Source of the DNA: Myxocyprinus asiaticus
Lineage: Eukaryota > Chordata > Actinopteri > Cypriniformes > Catostomidae
Length of the DNA stretch: 64,000 nucleotides
Direction of reading: 5' to 3'
Assembly (NCBI RefSeq): GCF_019703515.2
Contig: NC_059362.1
Coordinates: forward strand, 25,542,826-25,606,825
The position numbers and the translations under genes were made by a program. The notes beneath the pieces are model-generated. The model was not told the DNA's origin. It searched no databases and was given only the letters and a program-made list of their open reading frames with translations. Of this stretch, positions 45,201-55,233 are shown piece after piece (the stretch's first letter is position 1; every line of letters begins with the position of its first letter).

Positions 45201-48200
45201 GCTAACTTAATGCATTCAGTATCGAGGCGCAGAATGTTTTGGTAATATTCATCATGATAGTCAAAGCGTTGTCCAAGTATCAAGCAGGCGATGATGTTTG
45301 AGACAGCACTATTTAAGGTCACCAGGGGATCGAAAGGTCCTGTTTGAGAGAAAACAGTTTAATATATTCAGTAACTTCACAAATTCTTTACAGCTGCCAC
45401 AACAGCATTATGTCCTACAAAGAGCATCCGAACAATAGTTCACTATGCAAAAAAGAAATGGAGCCACGTCCCAATCCATTTATTAGATTGAAACATTTAT
45501 TACAACTCTTTTTTTTAGATTTTACTTGCACTGTAAGTGACTCCCGAATATATTGAAAAAGGAAGGAACACAAAAGGTATTGTAACTCTCCAAAGTTAGT
45601 TACACATTTAGTCATACCCTTTTCTGCTTTGAAGGCATCACATAGGTAGACACACTCTTGTTGAATACTGAGCTCAAGGCTTTTCTTTCCCTCTCCAAAT
45701 GTCCGCAAATGGGAGACAGTAAACTTCCTATGCATGCGCCATGGGTATCCACTGCTTGATATAATACCTTAATAGAATGACACATGAAGAATTTCAATAA
45801 CTAAAAGGATTCAAGTTTGTGTATCATTAACAAATCATCAGCTTTCCAAATTAATGAAATATAGTCTTATTGTTAGGCATAAAGTTTAATTTGGTCAATG
45901 TACTTACCAGTTTTCTTAAAGATTTTGTTAAACAGAGGGATACTTGGACGGTCAACGAAGCAGTCAATCTGCCCAATCAGGGCCTCCTTTACCATTTTAT
46001 ATCCAGATGCGATTACCATTTTTTCACTGCCCACTCTTAAGCTGAATACATTCCCGTAGACTTCAGCCAACTAAAATACAAAATACACTATTTACAATGT
46101 ACAGGTGCATCTCAATAAATTAGAATGTCGTGGAAAAGTTCATTTATTTCAGTAATTCAACTCAAATTGTGAAACTCGTGTATTAAATAAATTCAATGCA
46201 CACAGACTGAAGTAGTTTAAGTCTTTGGTTCTTTTAATTGTGATGATTTTGGCTCACATTTAACAAAAACCCACCAATTCACCATCTCAAAAAATTAGAA
46301 TATGGTGACATGCCATCAGCTAATCAACTCAAAACACCTGCAAAGGTTTCCTGAGCCTTCAAAATGGTCTCTCAGTTTGGTTCACTAGGCTACACAATCA
46401 TGGGGAAGACTGCTGATCTGACAGTTGTCCAGAAGACAATCATTGACACCCTTCACAAGGAGGGTAAGCCACAAACATTCATTGCCAAAGAAGCTGGCTG
46501 TTCACAGAGTGCTGTATCCAAGCATGTTAACAGAAAGTTGAGTGGAAGGAAAAAGTGTGGAAGAAAAAGATGCACAACCAACCGAGAGAACCGCAGCCTT
46601 ATGATTGTCAAGCAAAATCGATTCAAGAATTTGGGTGAACTTCACAAGGAATGGACTGAGGCTGGGGTCAAGGCATCAAGAGCCACCACACACAGACATG
46701 TCAAGGAATTTGGCTACAGTTGTCATATTCCTCTTGTTAAGCCACTCCTGAACCACAGACAACGTCAGAGGCGTCTTACCTGGGCTAAGGAGTAGAAGAA
46801 CTGGACTGTTGCCCAGTGTTCCAAAGTCCTCTTTTCAGATGAGAGCAAGTTTTGTATTTCATTTGGAAACCAAGGTCCTAGAGTCTGGAGGAAGGGTGGA
46901 GAAGCTCATAGCCCAAGTTGCTTGAAGTCCAGTGTTAAGTTTCCACAGTCTGTGATGATTTGGGGTGCAATGTCATCTGCTGGTGTTGGTCCATTGTGTT
47001 TTTTGAAAAGCAAAGTCACTGCACCCGTTTACCAAGAAATTGTGGAGCACTTCATGCTTCCTTCTGCTGACCAGCTTTTTAAAGATGCTGATTTCATTTT
47101 CCAGCAGGATTTGGCACCTGCCCACACTGCCAAAAGCACCAAAAGTTGGTTAAATGACCATGGTGTTGGTGTGCTTGACTGGCCAGCAAACTCACCAGAC
47201 CTGAACCCCATAGAGAATCTATCAAGAGGAAAATGAGAAACAAGAGACCAAAAAATGCAGATGAGCTGAAGGCCACTGTCAAAGAAACCTGGGCTTCCAT
47301 ACCACCTCAGCAGTGCCACAAACTGATCACCTCCATGCCACGCCGAATTGAGGCAGTAATTAAAGCAAAAGGAGCCCCTACCAAGTATTGAGTACATATA
47401 CAGTAAATGAACATACTTTCCAGAAGGCCAACAATTCACTAAAAATGTTTTTTTTATTGGTCTTATGATGTATTCTAATTTGTTGAGATAGTGAATTGGT
47501 GGGTTTTTGTTAAATGTGAGCCAAAATCATCACAATTAAAAGAACCAAAGACTTAAACTACTTCAGTCTGTGTGCATTGAATTTATTTAATACACGAGTT
47601 TCACAATTTGAGTTGAATTACTGAAATAAATGAACTTTTCCACGACATTCTAATTTATTGAGATGCACCTGTATAATATTTATTACACTGCTGTCTGGAA
47701 TTCTTGATTCAGATTGGTCAGTCACATGAGTCAAATATTTTTGTACGGTGATCTTCAAACTGTATAACTGACTGTTGTCCCAGGCAACCACTTTTATACA
47801 TATCTGTGCTAGTTTCATCTGCTGCCTCTTTCTTTTCATATAACTACAAGTTAAGCCAATTTTTTTTTTTTTTTGGTAAGTAGCTATGCAATAAGCAGAA
47901 TAAAGTCAGTCTGTCATTATCACTGATTTACAATTACTGTTTCACATTGGGATCCTGATCACCATGTCACCCTGAGAATGTTTTCCCCAAAACCAGCTAG
48001 CTGTACATTATACCTTATTTACTGTATACCATATACTATACACAGACTTTATATACCATATGTTCATACATTCAACTTGCTAAGGCAATGGGGAATAAAT
48101 GAAAAACAGTAATTAAAAAAGTATGTTAAAAGACATGCAAATATACATTTTTCTCCCACCTTATCCATGGTCTTAAAGTCCATCTCAGTGAAGATATTTC

Positions 48201-48342
48201 CCAGGAATGGTACAGGCCATGGTCCTGGGGGAAAATTGAAAGGATTCTTATTTTTGATAATATCAGCGAGAAGCAGTAAAACAAAAATTAAAATGATCCA
48301 GCTTTTATAATCAAGGCTGTCATATATGAAGTGTAGAATCAT
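39273..48342 (-). CDS. Gene 5: complete CYP2 with transposon-filled introns
   Basis: Nine exons: 48342-48160, 46070-45908, 45767-45618, 45339-45182, 44975-44799, 43814-43673, 42673-42486, 41498-41357, 39448-39273 (stop TGA at 39275-39273). Length is 1479 nt, 492 residues. Membrane anchor, PPGP hinge, WRMHRKF, EAGTETA, HEIQR and [11 protein letters not shown] are present. The residues just before the haem loop are Gln-Ser, where gene 3 has Leu-Pro, so the usual Pro of PFxxG is lost. Exon 3 has SSSG in place of the SNG of its paralogs, and the C-terminus ends SPM rather than SQR (gene 3). Introns carry a Tc1 transposon (intron 1), a Tc1 fragment plus other repeats (intron 5) and a solo LTR in a MITE (intron 7). 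A minus-strand AATAAA lies at 39220-39215, about 53 bp past the stop. Confidence 0.93.
41585..42403. mobile_element. TTAA-bounded MITE in gene 5 intron 7, split by a solo LTR
   Basis: Left end TTAAAGGTGCTGCAAGCGA and right end, inverted, TTAAAGGTGCTGTAAGTGA. TTAA is found at both borders. The interior (TGTGACCGCTCTAGACCCTG and so on) continues on both sides of the LTR at 41641-41979, so the LTR came later. Confidence 0.8.
41641..41979 (+). mobile_element. Solo LTR of an LTR retrotransposon
   Basis: 339 bp flanked by perfect 5 bp duplications CCTAC (41636-41640 and 41980-41984). It has a TATTTAAG promoter-like box, pyrimidine-rich stretches (TTCCCTTGTTTTCCC), a GATTAAAAGC signal-like site and ends TTGTTACA. 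The first base pair reads GG instead of the usual TG. No internal retroelement sequence remains, so it is the product of LTR-LTR recombination. Confidence 0.75.
43075..43375 (+). mobile_element. LINE reverse transcriptase C-terminal fragment
   Basis: Plus strand encodes [13 protein letters not shown], the tail of fish CR1/L2/Rex-type LINE proteins, in broken frames. Preceded by an (ATTCA)n-like run at 43008-43045. In gene 5 intron 6. Confidence 0.6.
43855..44640. mobile_element. Dispersed repeat in gene 5 intron 5 interrupted by Tc1 sequence
   Basis: The left part begins AAAGGAATACTTTACAC, followed by CATTTACTCACTCC. The right part has TTTGTGTTCTGCGGAGGAAA and AAAGTCATATGGCTTTGAA. Both belong to one common fish repeat type, also seen at 734-868 and 10815-11035. 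A Tc1 fragment (44085-44465) lies between the halves. Confidence 0.5.
44085..44465 (+). pseudogene. Tc1-like transposase N-terminal fragment, copy 2
   Basis: Same family as 36195-36575: TTTTGACCATGGCATGACTG, AAACATCCAGTGAGCGGCAG and GCTGACAGAAAGGCTACGGT match it closely. It extends further 3' (CCTTGAGGCGGATGGGCTAC). Frames are broken. Confidence 0.7.
46102..47671 (+). mobile_element. Full-length Tc1-like transposon in gene 5 intron 1
   Basis: 1570 bp flanked by TA on both sides (46100-46101 and 47672-47673). The terminal inverted repeats are about 200 bp long and differ at only about two positions by eye; they start CAGGTGCATCTCAATAAATT. A long-TIR Tc1/mariner group element with a plus-strand transposase. 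Its absence from the matching introns of genes 3 and 4 shows insertion after the gene duplications. Confidence 0.93.
46364..47390 (+). pseudogene. Tc1-like transposase, nearly intact but broken
   Basis: N-terminal helix-turn-helix ([20 protein letters not shown]), basic GRKKCGRKR linker, then the DDE domain: SDESKF (first Asp), [12 protein letters not shown] (second Asp) and DLNPIENL (Glu), so all three catalytic acids remain. Two lesions: an in-frame TAG at about 46793-46795 after WAKE, and a frameshift deletion right after PIENL near 47217. The final part (PTKY, stop at about 47390) continues in another frame. This copy cannot make an active enzyme. Confidence 0.85.
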
Positions 48343-48485
48343 GATGTAGACAACAGATTAGTTGAGCTCTGCAGCCTGAAAATGATTGCAGCATTAGTGA
48401 TTGTGTCCAGTACTGAGAAATGTAAACATTGGAGAGGAGTGGAAAGGGATTACATAAGCCTTTCCAGTTTCCAGGAAGGGAGAAG
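48343..48485 (-). promoter_or_regulatory. Putative proximal promoter / 5' UTR of gene 5
   Basis: Homologous to the upstream regions of genes 3 and 4 but about 40 bases shorter next to the ATG. TTATGTAAT (48457-48449) and TTCCTGGAA (48477-48469) are both present in the same order as in gene 3. Confidence 0.42.
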
Positions 48486-48933
48486 AAAGAGACAGTACTA
48501 GAGACGCCCACTGGAATTCCCCTGATGTCTTAGGTGGTCCCTGGTAGTTTGAGCCTGGGAAAATAAATTAATTACCAAGTACCAATTACAAAAGTATGAA
48601 GCCATTCTGCAAACGGACAATTTTGCTCTGAAGATACTGCAATATGTTCAGTAATTTGGTAACTCATACTCGTGGTCTTGCATTGCAATATTTCCATATA
48701 CTGTGGACTCTAAGCATATTGTATTAGGCTCTTTGTAAATGTCTTCCCCATCATATAATAATCTTTTTTTTTTTTTCAGCAGACGCAAGTGTTGTCTGGG
48801 ACACGTAGGGTTACTAGGCTACCGCTCACTACTCCCTCTCACACCGGCCTGCATACAACAAAGTTATTATTGGACAAAATAGGATTACTGGATTAATCAT
48901 GCCTTTTTCTACTCGTCGTAATGATTTGTGCTA

Positions 48934-49796
48934 CACTGTAAAAAATGTCTGTAATTTTAACAGTAAAAGACTGTAAAAATGCTACAGAAATAAAACGTTA
49001 ATTGATTAACAAGTATTAACTGTAAAATATGCAGTAAAAATGTTTAATATATTTTAAAAGACAATACAGTAGTTTTTACAATAAAATGATGTAAAAATTA
49101 ATTTTTTTAGATTGAAAAATATGATTTTCCTGTATAATTAATGGTAAAAAAAATACATGTTTAACAAGAGAGTACATTTACTTTTTACAGCAAATTATTG
49201 TTAAAATTACAGTATAAAGCAGTAATCGGGCGTTCCCACAATTGCATGACCCATTACATTTCATTATATTTTATGAGAATAGTTATGTTTATTTTTATTT
49301 TTAATATCAGTTATGTACTTTGGGGTGTACTGTTTTATATTTGATGTAGTTTAGTTAATGTTTATTACATTATTTTAATTTCACATGTGTTACTCTGATG
49401 GTATTTAGTGTTTGTGTGAGTGACAATGAGCACTGTCTTTACATCTTTATTGGTCATTGCTCTTGGAAGAGCCACTATTGGTGAACTTCATGTCATCATG
49501 TGCTCTTCTGTAGTTACAACAAATACCTTATAAAGTAAAAAGCAGATTTTTACAGTTTCAGTAGGCTAATATCAAGTTTATTACTGTTAATTTAACAGAA
49601 TGTTTTTTTTTGTTTGTTTGTTTGTTTTTTACAGTGCCATAGTGGTCATGTAAATTACAACAGTTTTAAACTGTAAAATTTACATGTTGTTCTGTAAAGT
49701 TGTTTACATTTTTACTGTATTTTTTACATAATTATTCTGGCAACCACAGCTGCCAAATTTTTTTTTGTAAAAACAACAGGATTTTTTTTTACAGTG
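48934..49796 (+). mobile_element. CACTGTAAAAA-type MITE, copy 2
   Basis: Same family as 28565-29091, longer. CACTGTAAAAAATGTCTG at the left and TTTTTTTACAGTG at the right. Its middle segment (49244-49325) is inverted relative to copy 1. Confidence 0.8.
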
Positions 49797-50390
49797 CAGT
49801 ATATATACTATTTGCAGGCATTTGGGGGAGCCAACACCAGCACTAGTTTAAAATGGCTGCCACTAGAGCGGTTAAAGTGACACGTTTCAAATACCAGTGT
49901 AAACTCTTCTCCGGCTTCGCCCAGAAATTATTTCGCAGAGACGGGCCACTTCTATTAAAATTAATGGGAGAAATTGGAACGCCCAACCAAGAAGCTCTAG
50001 CGCCCAACGGTCAACGGATGTAGAAAGGAAGTTCCGCCTTACAGGTAAAAGAGCTAATCACATTTTAGATACAGACATCACCTGTCAATCAACTACCTAA
50101 CACGCATGCACATTAGCTATACAAGTCGGGCAAATTGCGTGTTTTAACATAATATGAGGTAAAGAAGCACAATTTATGATTCAGATGTTATCATATTTAA
50201 TTGCTCATTTGAAATATGTTCTTTGATCGTAATCTTGACCGACCGTTTTTCGGTGTCCCCCCCATTCAAGTAGATAGGAGCTGCACTGGAATGACTGGAA
50301 ATAGTCTCCCAAGAGCATTCCAAAGATGGCCAAGAGTGGACTGACTTGCTAGAAAGACTTTGCTCTGCCGTCATCGCCTCTGTTACAATG
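49797..50390. other. Spacer between genes 5 and 6, unexplained part
   Basis: GC-richer than its surroundings, with phrases such as GAGACGGGCCACTTCTATTA and AAGGAAGTTCCGCCTTACAG. It reads like part of another dispersed repeat, but no ends were found. No coding region is supported. Confidence 0.4.
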
Positions 50391-50855
50391 TACAGTATAC
50401 AATACACACAATATAGAATAGACATTATACAATAAAAATAGTATATATAATATAGTATATAAAATATACAGTAGGTTGTATTGCACTGTATTGACATTCA
50501 GGCTGTCGGTTGATAGTCGGTTGCCAGTGTGTTGTTAAGAGAGAATATGATTTATGACAGTCCAGTGTGATATAATAAGATAAATATATATGATATATAA
50601 AGTGCAGTGCTTATGTATATTGATCGTGAGAGATCAAGAGTTCAAAAGTCTGATTGCTTGGGGGAAGAAGCTGTCATGAAGTCGGCTGGTGCGGGTCCTG
50701 ATGCTGCGATACCACCTGCCTGATGGTAGCAGTGAAAGCAGCCCATGGCTCGGGTGGCTGAAGTCTCTGATGATCCTCCGAGCTTTTTTCACACACCGCA
50801 TGGTATATATGTCCTGGAGGGAGGGAAGCTCACCTCCGATGATGTGTCTGGCAGT

Positions 50856-51584
50856 TCACACCACCCTTTGCAGGGCTTTGTGGTTGTGGGCGGTGCTATT
50901 GCCGTACCAGACAGTGATGCAGCCAGTCAGGATGCTCTCTACAGTGCTGGTGTAGAACTGTGTGAGGATGTGGCGGTTCATTCCAAACTTCCTCAGCCGT
51001 CTCAGAAAGAAGAGGCGCTGATGAGCCTTCTTTACAATGGCCTCAGTGTGGACGGACCATGTGAGTTCCTCAGTGATGTGGACACTGAGGAACTTGAAGC
51101 TGCTGACTCTCTCCACTGGTACTCCATTGATGGTGATGGGACTGTGTTTTCTGTCTTTTCTCCTGAAGTCCATCACAAGCTCCTTTGTCTTGCTGACGTT
51201 GAGGGAGAGGTTGTGCTCCTGACACCAGCATGTCAGAGTGTGCACCTCCTCTCTGTAGGCCGTTTCATCATTGTCAGTGATCAGACCTACCACCATATCA
51301 TCAGCAAACTTGATGGCATTGGAGCTGTGTGTTGCCACACAGTCATGTGTGTACAGGGAATACAGGAGTGGGCTGAGAACACAGCCCTGTGGGGCTCCAG
51401 TGTTGAGGGTCAGTGATGAGGAAATGTTGCTGCCCATTCTAACCACCTGGCGTCTGCTTGACAGGAAGTCCAGGATCCAGCTGCACAGCGAGCTGTTTAA
51501 GCCCAGAGCCCGGAGTTTCACATCAAGCATGGAGGGCACTATGGTGTTGAATGCTGAGCTGTAGTCTACAAACAGCATTTTCAC
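50856..51584 (-). pseudogene. LINE reverse transcriptase fragment (palm and thumb)
   Basis: 242 codons with the RT signatures [19 protein letters not shown] and FADDMVVG (metal-binding Asp pair intact), followed by the thumb ([13 protein letters not shown]) and a tail (GCITVWYGN). Part of the LINE at 50400-53585. It has no intact upstream frame. Confidence 0.85.
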
Positions 51585-51728
51585 ATATGTGTTCTTTTTT
51601 CCAGGTGGGAGAGAGCAGTGTGTAGTGTAGATGCAATGGTATCATCAGTGGAGCGGTTGTTGCGGAAAGCAAACTGCAATGGGTCCAGTGAGGGAGGCAG
51701 CACAGAGCAGATGTAATCTGATTAGTCT

Positions 51729-52649
51729 CTAAAAGCATTTGCTGATGATGGGAGTCAGAGCAACAGGACGCCAGTCATTTAAGCAAGTGATTTTGGATTG
51801 CTTTGGTAGAGGCACAATGGTGGACGTTTTAAAGCATGTGGGGACCACAGACAAGGAGAGGGAAAGGTTGAAAATGTCAGTAAAAACACCAGCCAGTTGG
51901 TTCGCGCACACTCTGGTGACACGGCCCGGAATGCCGTCTGGGCCCGCGGCTTTACGGATATTCACCCGTTGGAAGGATCGGGTTACATTCGCTACAGAGA
52001 CGGAGAGTGAACTAACCTCTGTAGCTTCAGCCACGAGAGCTCTCTCCGCAAGGGCGGTGTTATTTCCCTTGAAATGAGCATAAAAAGTATTTAGCTCATC
52101 CGGGAGAGAGGCAGCGTTGTTCACGGCAGAGTTTTTATTCCCTTTAAAGTCCGTGATGATATTAATTCCCTGCCACATGCTTCTAGAGTTGGTGGTGTTA
52201 AACTGTCTTTCAATCTTGTCCCTGTACTGGCGTTTGGCTGCTCTGATAGTTTTGTGGAGTGCATAACTGGCTTGTTTATGCTCCTCCCCGTTCCCGGAAT
52301 TAAAAGCGGAGGTCCGTGCATCAAGTGCCGCATGAACATCGCTGTTTATCCATGGCTTCTGGTTGGGGTAGATCCGTATTGTTTTGGTCGGAACAACATC
52401 CTCTACACACTTTCTGATGAAACACGTTACGCTCTCAGCGTAAACCTCGATGTCGTCATCAGAGGCGGACCGGAACTTCTTGTAGAATAGAGTCTGATTG
52501 GTCTGACCAGCACTGGATGTTCTGAGGGTGTGTGCTTCCTGTTTCAGTTTCTGCCTGTAAGCGGGCAGAAGCAGAATGGAAGAGTGGTCTGATTTGCCAA
52601 ATGGTGGGCAGGGAAGGAATTGTAGCCATACCGGAAGGGAGAGTAGCAA
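51729..52649 (-). pseudogene. LINE linker and N-terminal reverse transcriptase fragment
   Basis: 306 codons. It contains the end of the endonuclease (FGKSDHSSILLLP), the linker and the start of the RT domain ([32 protein letters not shown]). It ends at a frame break before the palm domain. Confidence 0.85.
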
Positions 52650-54080
52650 TGGTCCAAAACCCGGTCCCCTCGTGTGTTGGAACTGATGTGTTGGTGGTAT
52701 TTTGGTGCAATTTATTTAAAATTGGCTTTGTTAAATCCCCCGGTCACAATGAACATGGCCTCAGGGTGCGCAGTTTCCTGCTCACTTATACTCCCATACA
52801 GTTCCTTGAGTGCCCGGTCTGTGTCGGCTTGTGGGGGTAATGTACACAGCAGTGATAATGACCGCTGTGAATTCCCTCGGTAGCCAGAATGGTCGGCACA
52901 GAAGCATGAGAAATTCCAGATCAGGAGAGCAGAAAGATTTGATAGAATGTACGTTGCTCTGATAACACCAGGATTTGTTGATCATAAAACATACACCACC
53001 ACCTCTGCTTTTACCTGAGAGGTCTTTCTCTCTGTCCGCTCAGTGCATGGAGAACCCCGCGGGTTCGATGGCTGAATCTGGAATCTCAGCAGACATCCAA
53101 GTTTCCGTAAGGCAGATAATACAGCAGTCCCTCGTCTCTCGTTGGAAAGAGATCCGCGCTCTCAGCTCGCAAAGCTTGTTTTCCAGAGACTGAACATTTG
53201 CCAGTAGAATACTGGGTAGCGGGGGTCAATTTGCACGATGTCTTACTCTGACGAGAATGCCGGCTCTCCTTCCTCTTTTCCTTTTGTGTTTCCGCGGCCG
53301 GGCTGCCCAGACAAAGGGCTCCGCTGCCGTGTTTGTAAACAGCGGGTCAGCATTGAGGAATTTGAAGTCCAGTTTACGGTGTGCAGTTGCAGAACCAATG
53401 TCCAAAAGTGTTTGTCTGTCATAGACAATAAGGCAGACAACATCCAAGACAAAAAAACATACGAATTGTAAACAAAACAAACAAAAAACTGCAATGTTGT
53501 GTCAGAGCTCGCAACGCAGCAGCCATACTCAGCCCCATGAGAGTATGCCCCAGACACACTAAGGAAGAGCTGTGAAGTTCTCATACTTGGGTATGTAGTT
53601 GCTTTTTCAAGTTTTCCGATCGGACGGTTATTTCCTGTTAAATCCGCAAGTAAGTTTAAACTTTTGTTCGGCAGATGATTGACAGGTGAGAGGTGGTGTT
53701 TTTCTGCTGTCCAGGATGCATCAGGACAGCATTTTAAACCTCACATGCTATGTGGATTTTGACTACCTCTGTATGTGTGTTTTGTGATCCAATCACAAAA
53801 TATTGTGCACCCCGTTTACAACTATATTTAGCACTGACCATTTGTGATCAGATCATCCGAAACGCATCTTATTATACTAGCTGTAAACAGGGTCTTAAAA
53901 TGACTGCAGCCAGAGCTAGGGAACGCTGTAGAACAACTTGCGGCAGAAGTCCCACCCACATTCGTTTCCCCAGTAAGACCCCCAGGAAACAGGTGTGTAT
54001 AGTGACAAAAGAGAGAATCAAGCAACTTGTTCCAACGGCCATCATGTCGCCAAAATAGTTTTTTTGTTGTTGTTTTGTGC

Positions 54081-54132
54081 GCGCGCGCGCGCGTGTGTGT
54101 GTATGTTATGTTTTTTTTTTTTTTTTTTTTTT
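54081..54132. repeat. (GC)n(TG)n and poly(T) upstream of gene 6
   Basis: GCGCGC run, then GTGTGTGT, then about 23 T. It ends about 90 bases before the gene 6 ATG, in the likely promoter or 5' UTR. Confidence 0.85.
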
Positions 54133-54221
54133 GTCGGAGAAACGAAAGTAACCAGGAAGGAAGCACTGTAAACAAGTTTAAGCTTTTCACTGACCACGTT
54201 TAAGCAGATAAACGCGTAAAA

Positions 54222-54523
54222 ATGGTCCTGAACAATGTTTTGCTGTCTTTTGCCTCAGTTCTGTGGACAGACACGGTGTCTTTAATACTGCTTCTCGTCG
54301 TCCTCTGTCTCCTGATCTTGAACAAGCTAAGAAACAGAAACCCCAGAAACTATCCCCCTGGACCTACACCTCTTCCCTTTGTTGGGAATATTTTCAATCT
54401 GGATGCTAAACAACCTCACATTCACTTAGCGAAGGTAATTCACAGTCACTAAAGACAAAAATATAGTATGATTTCTAAGGCTCACAGCTGCGAAATATAT
54501 CTAAATCATACTATATTTCATAT

Positions 54524-54619
<96 letters not shown>

Positions 54620-55195
54620 GTCTTTCGGTTTTTAATTTAGCTTGAAAGGGGCTATGGTTAGAATCAATATTGTTTTCCTAAAATTTATTTTATTTCCTCA
54701 TCTTTACCGATTTCCTGCAGATGTCAGACCACTATGGCAACATTTACAGCTTGCGTCTGGGAAGCCTAAACACTGTTGTTGTGAATACCTACAACATGGT
54801 AAAGGAAGCTCTTGTTGATCAAGCAAACATTTTCACAGGCCGTCCAACTAATGATGTGCTCAAAAGAATAATCAAGTGCCAAGGTATGCATTCATTTTTG
54901 GTAAGGGGGGTGGGTCTGACTTTGTAGCTCAGTATAGATATACGTTATGACCACCATGATAAACAAACAAAACAAAAAAAAATCCACATGGGTTCTTTTG
55001 CAATTTACATTTTTAAAGATGAAGTGGAATGGACACTGAACAGAGCCTACGTTTTTCAGATAGCAATCCTCCGGTATCGTATCCAGCTAACGCGAAAGTG
55101 TCAAGAGATATAGCAAACTAATATTCTTTATAAAAAAATAAAAAAATAAAAAAAAAGCGATTTATCACAACAAATGTGATTTTTATTTAGTAAAT

Positions 55196-55233
<38 letters not shown>

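Larger units (their letters stand above)
50400..53585 (-). mobile_element. Near full-length non-LTR retrotransposon (CR1/L2/Rex-like LINE), degenerate
   Basis: Minus strand from about 53585 (5') to about 50400 (3'). The first part encodes an apurinic endonuclease start (LLANVQSLENKLCELRARI, CLTETW) near 53230-53080. The linker and N-terminal reverse transcriptase lie in a 306-codon frame (52649-51729). The catalytic part is in a 242-codon frame (51584-50856) with [20 protein letters not shown] and FADD. Frame breaks near 51728 and 51590 and several stops in the endonuclease make it inactive. The 3' end runs into AT-rich sequence. Confidence 0.85.

Noticed and set aside
39273..48342. Gene 5 as a pseudogene because of its many insertions
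   Set aside because: All insertions are intronic. The nine exons splice cleanly to 492 codons with all core P450 motifs.
50745..51416. 223-codon plus-strand open frame
   Set aside because: It is the exact antisense of the LINE reverse transcriptase frame (FADD, APQGC on the minus strand) and has no homology of its own.
53750..54058. 102-codon plus-strand frame upstream of gene 6
   Set aside because: No recognisable domain and low-complexity surroundings; it probably overlaps the promoter or 5' UTR region.
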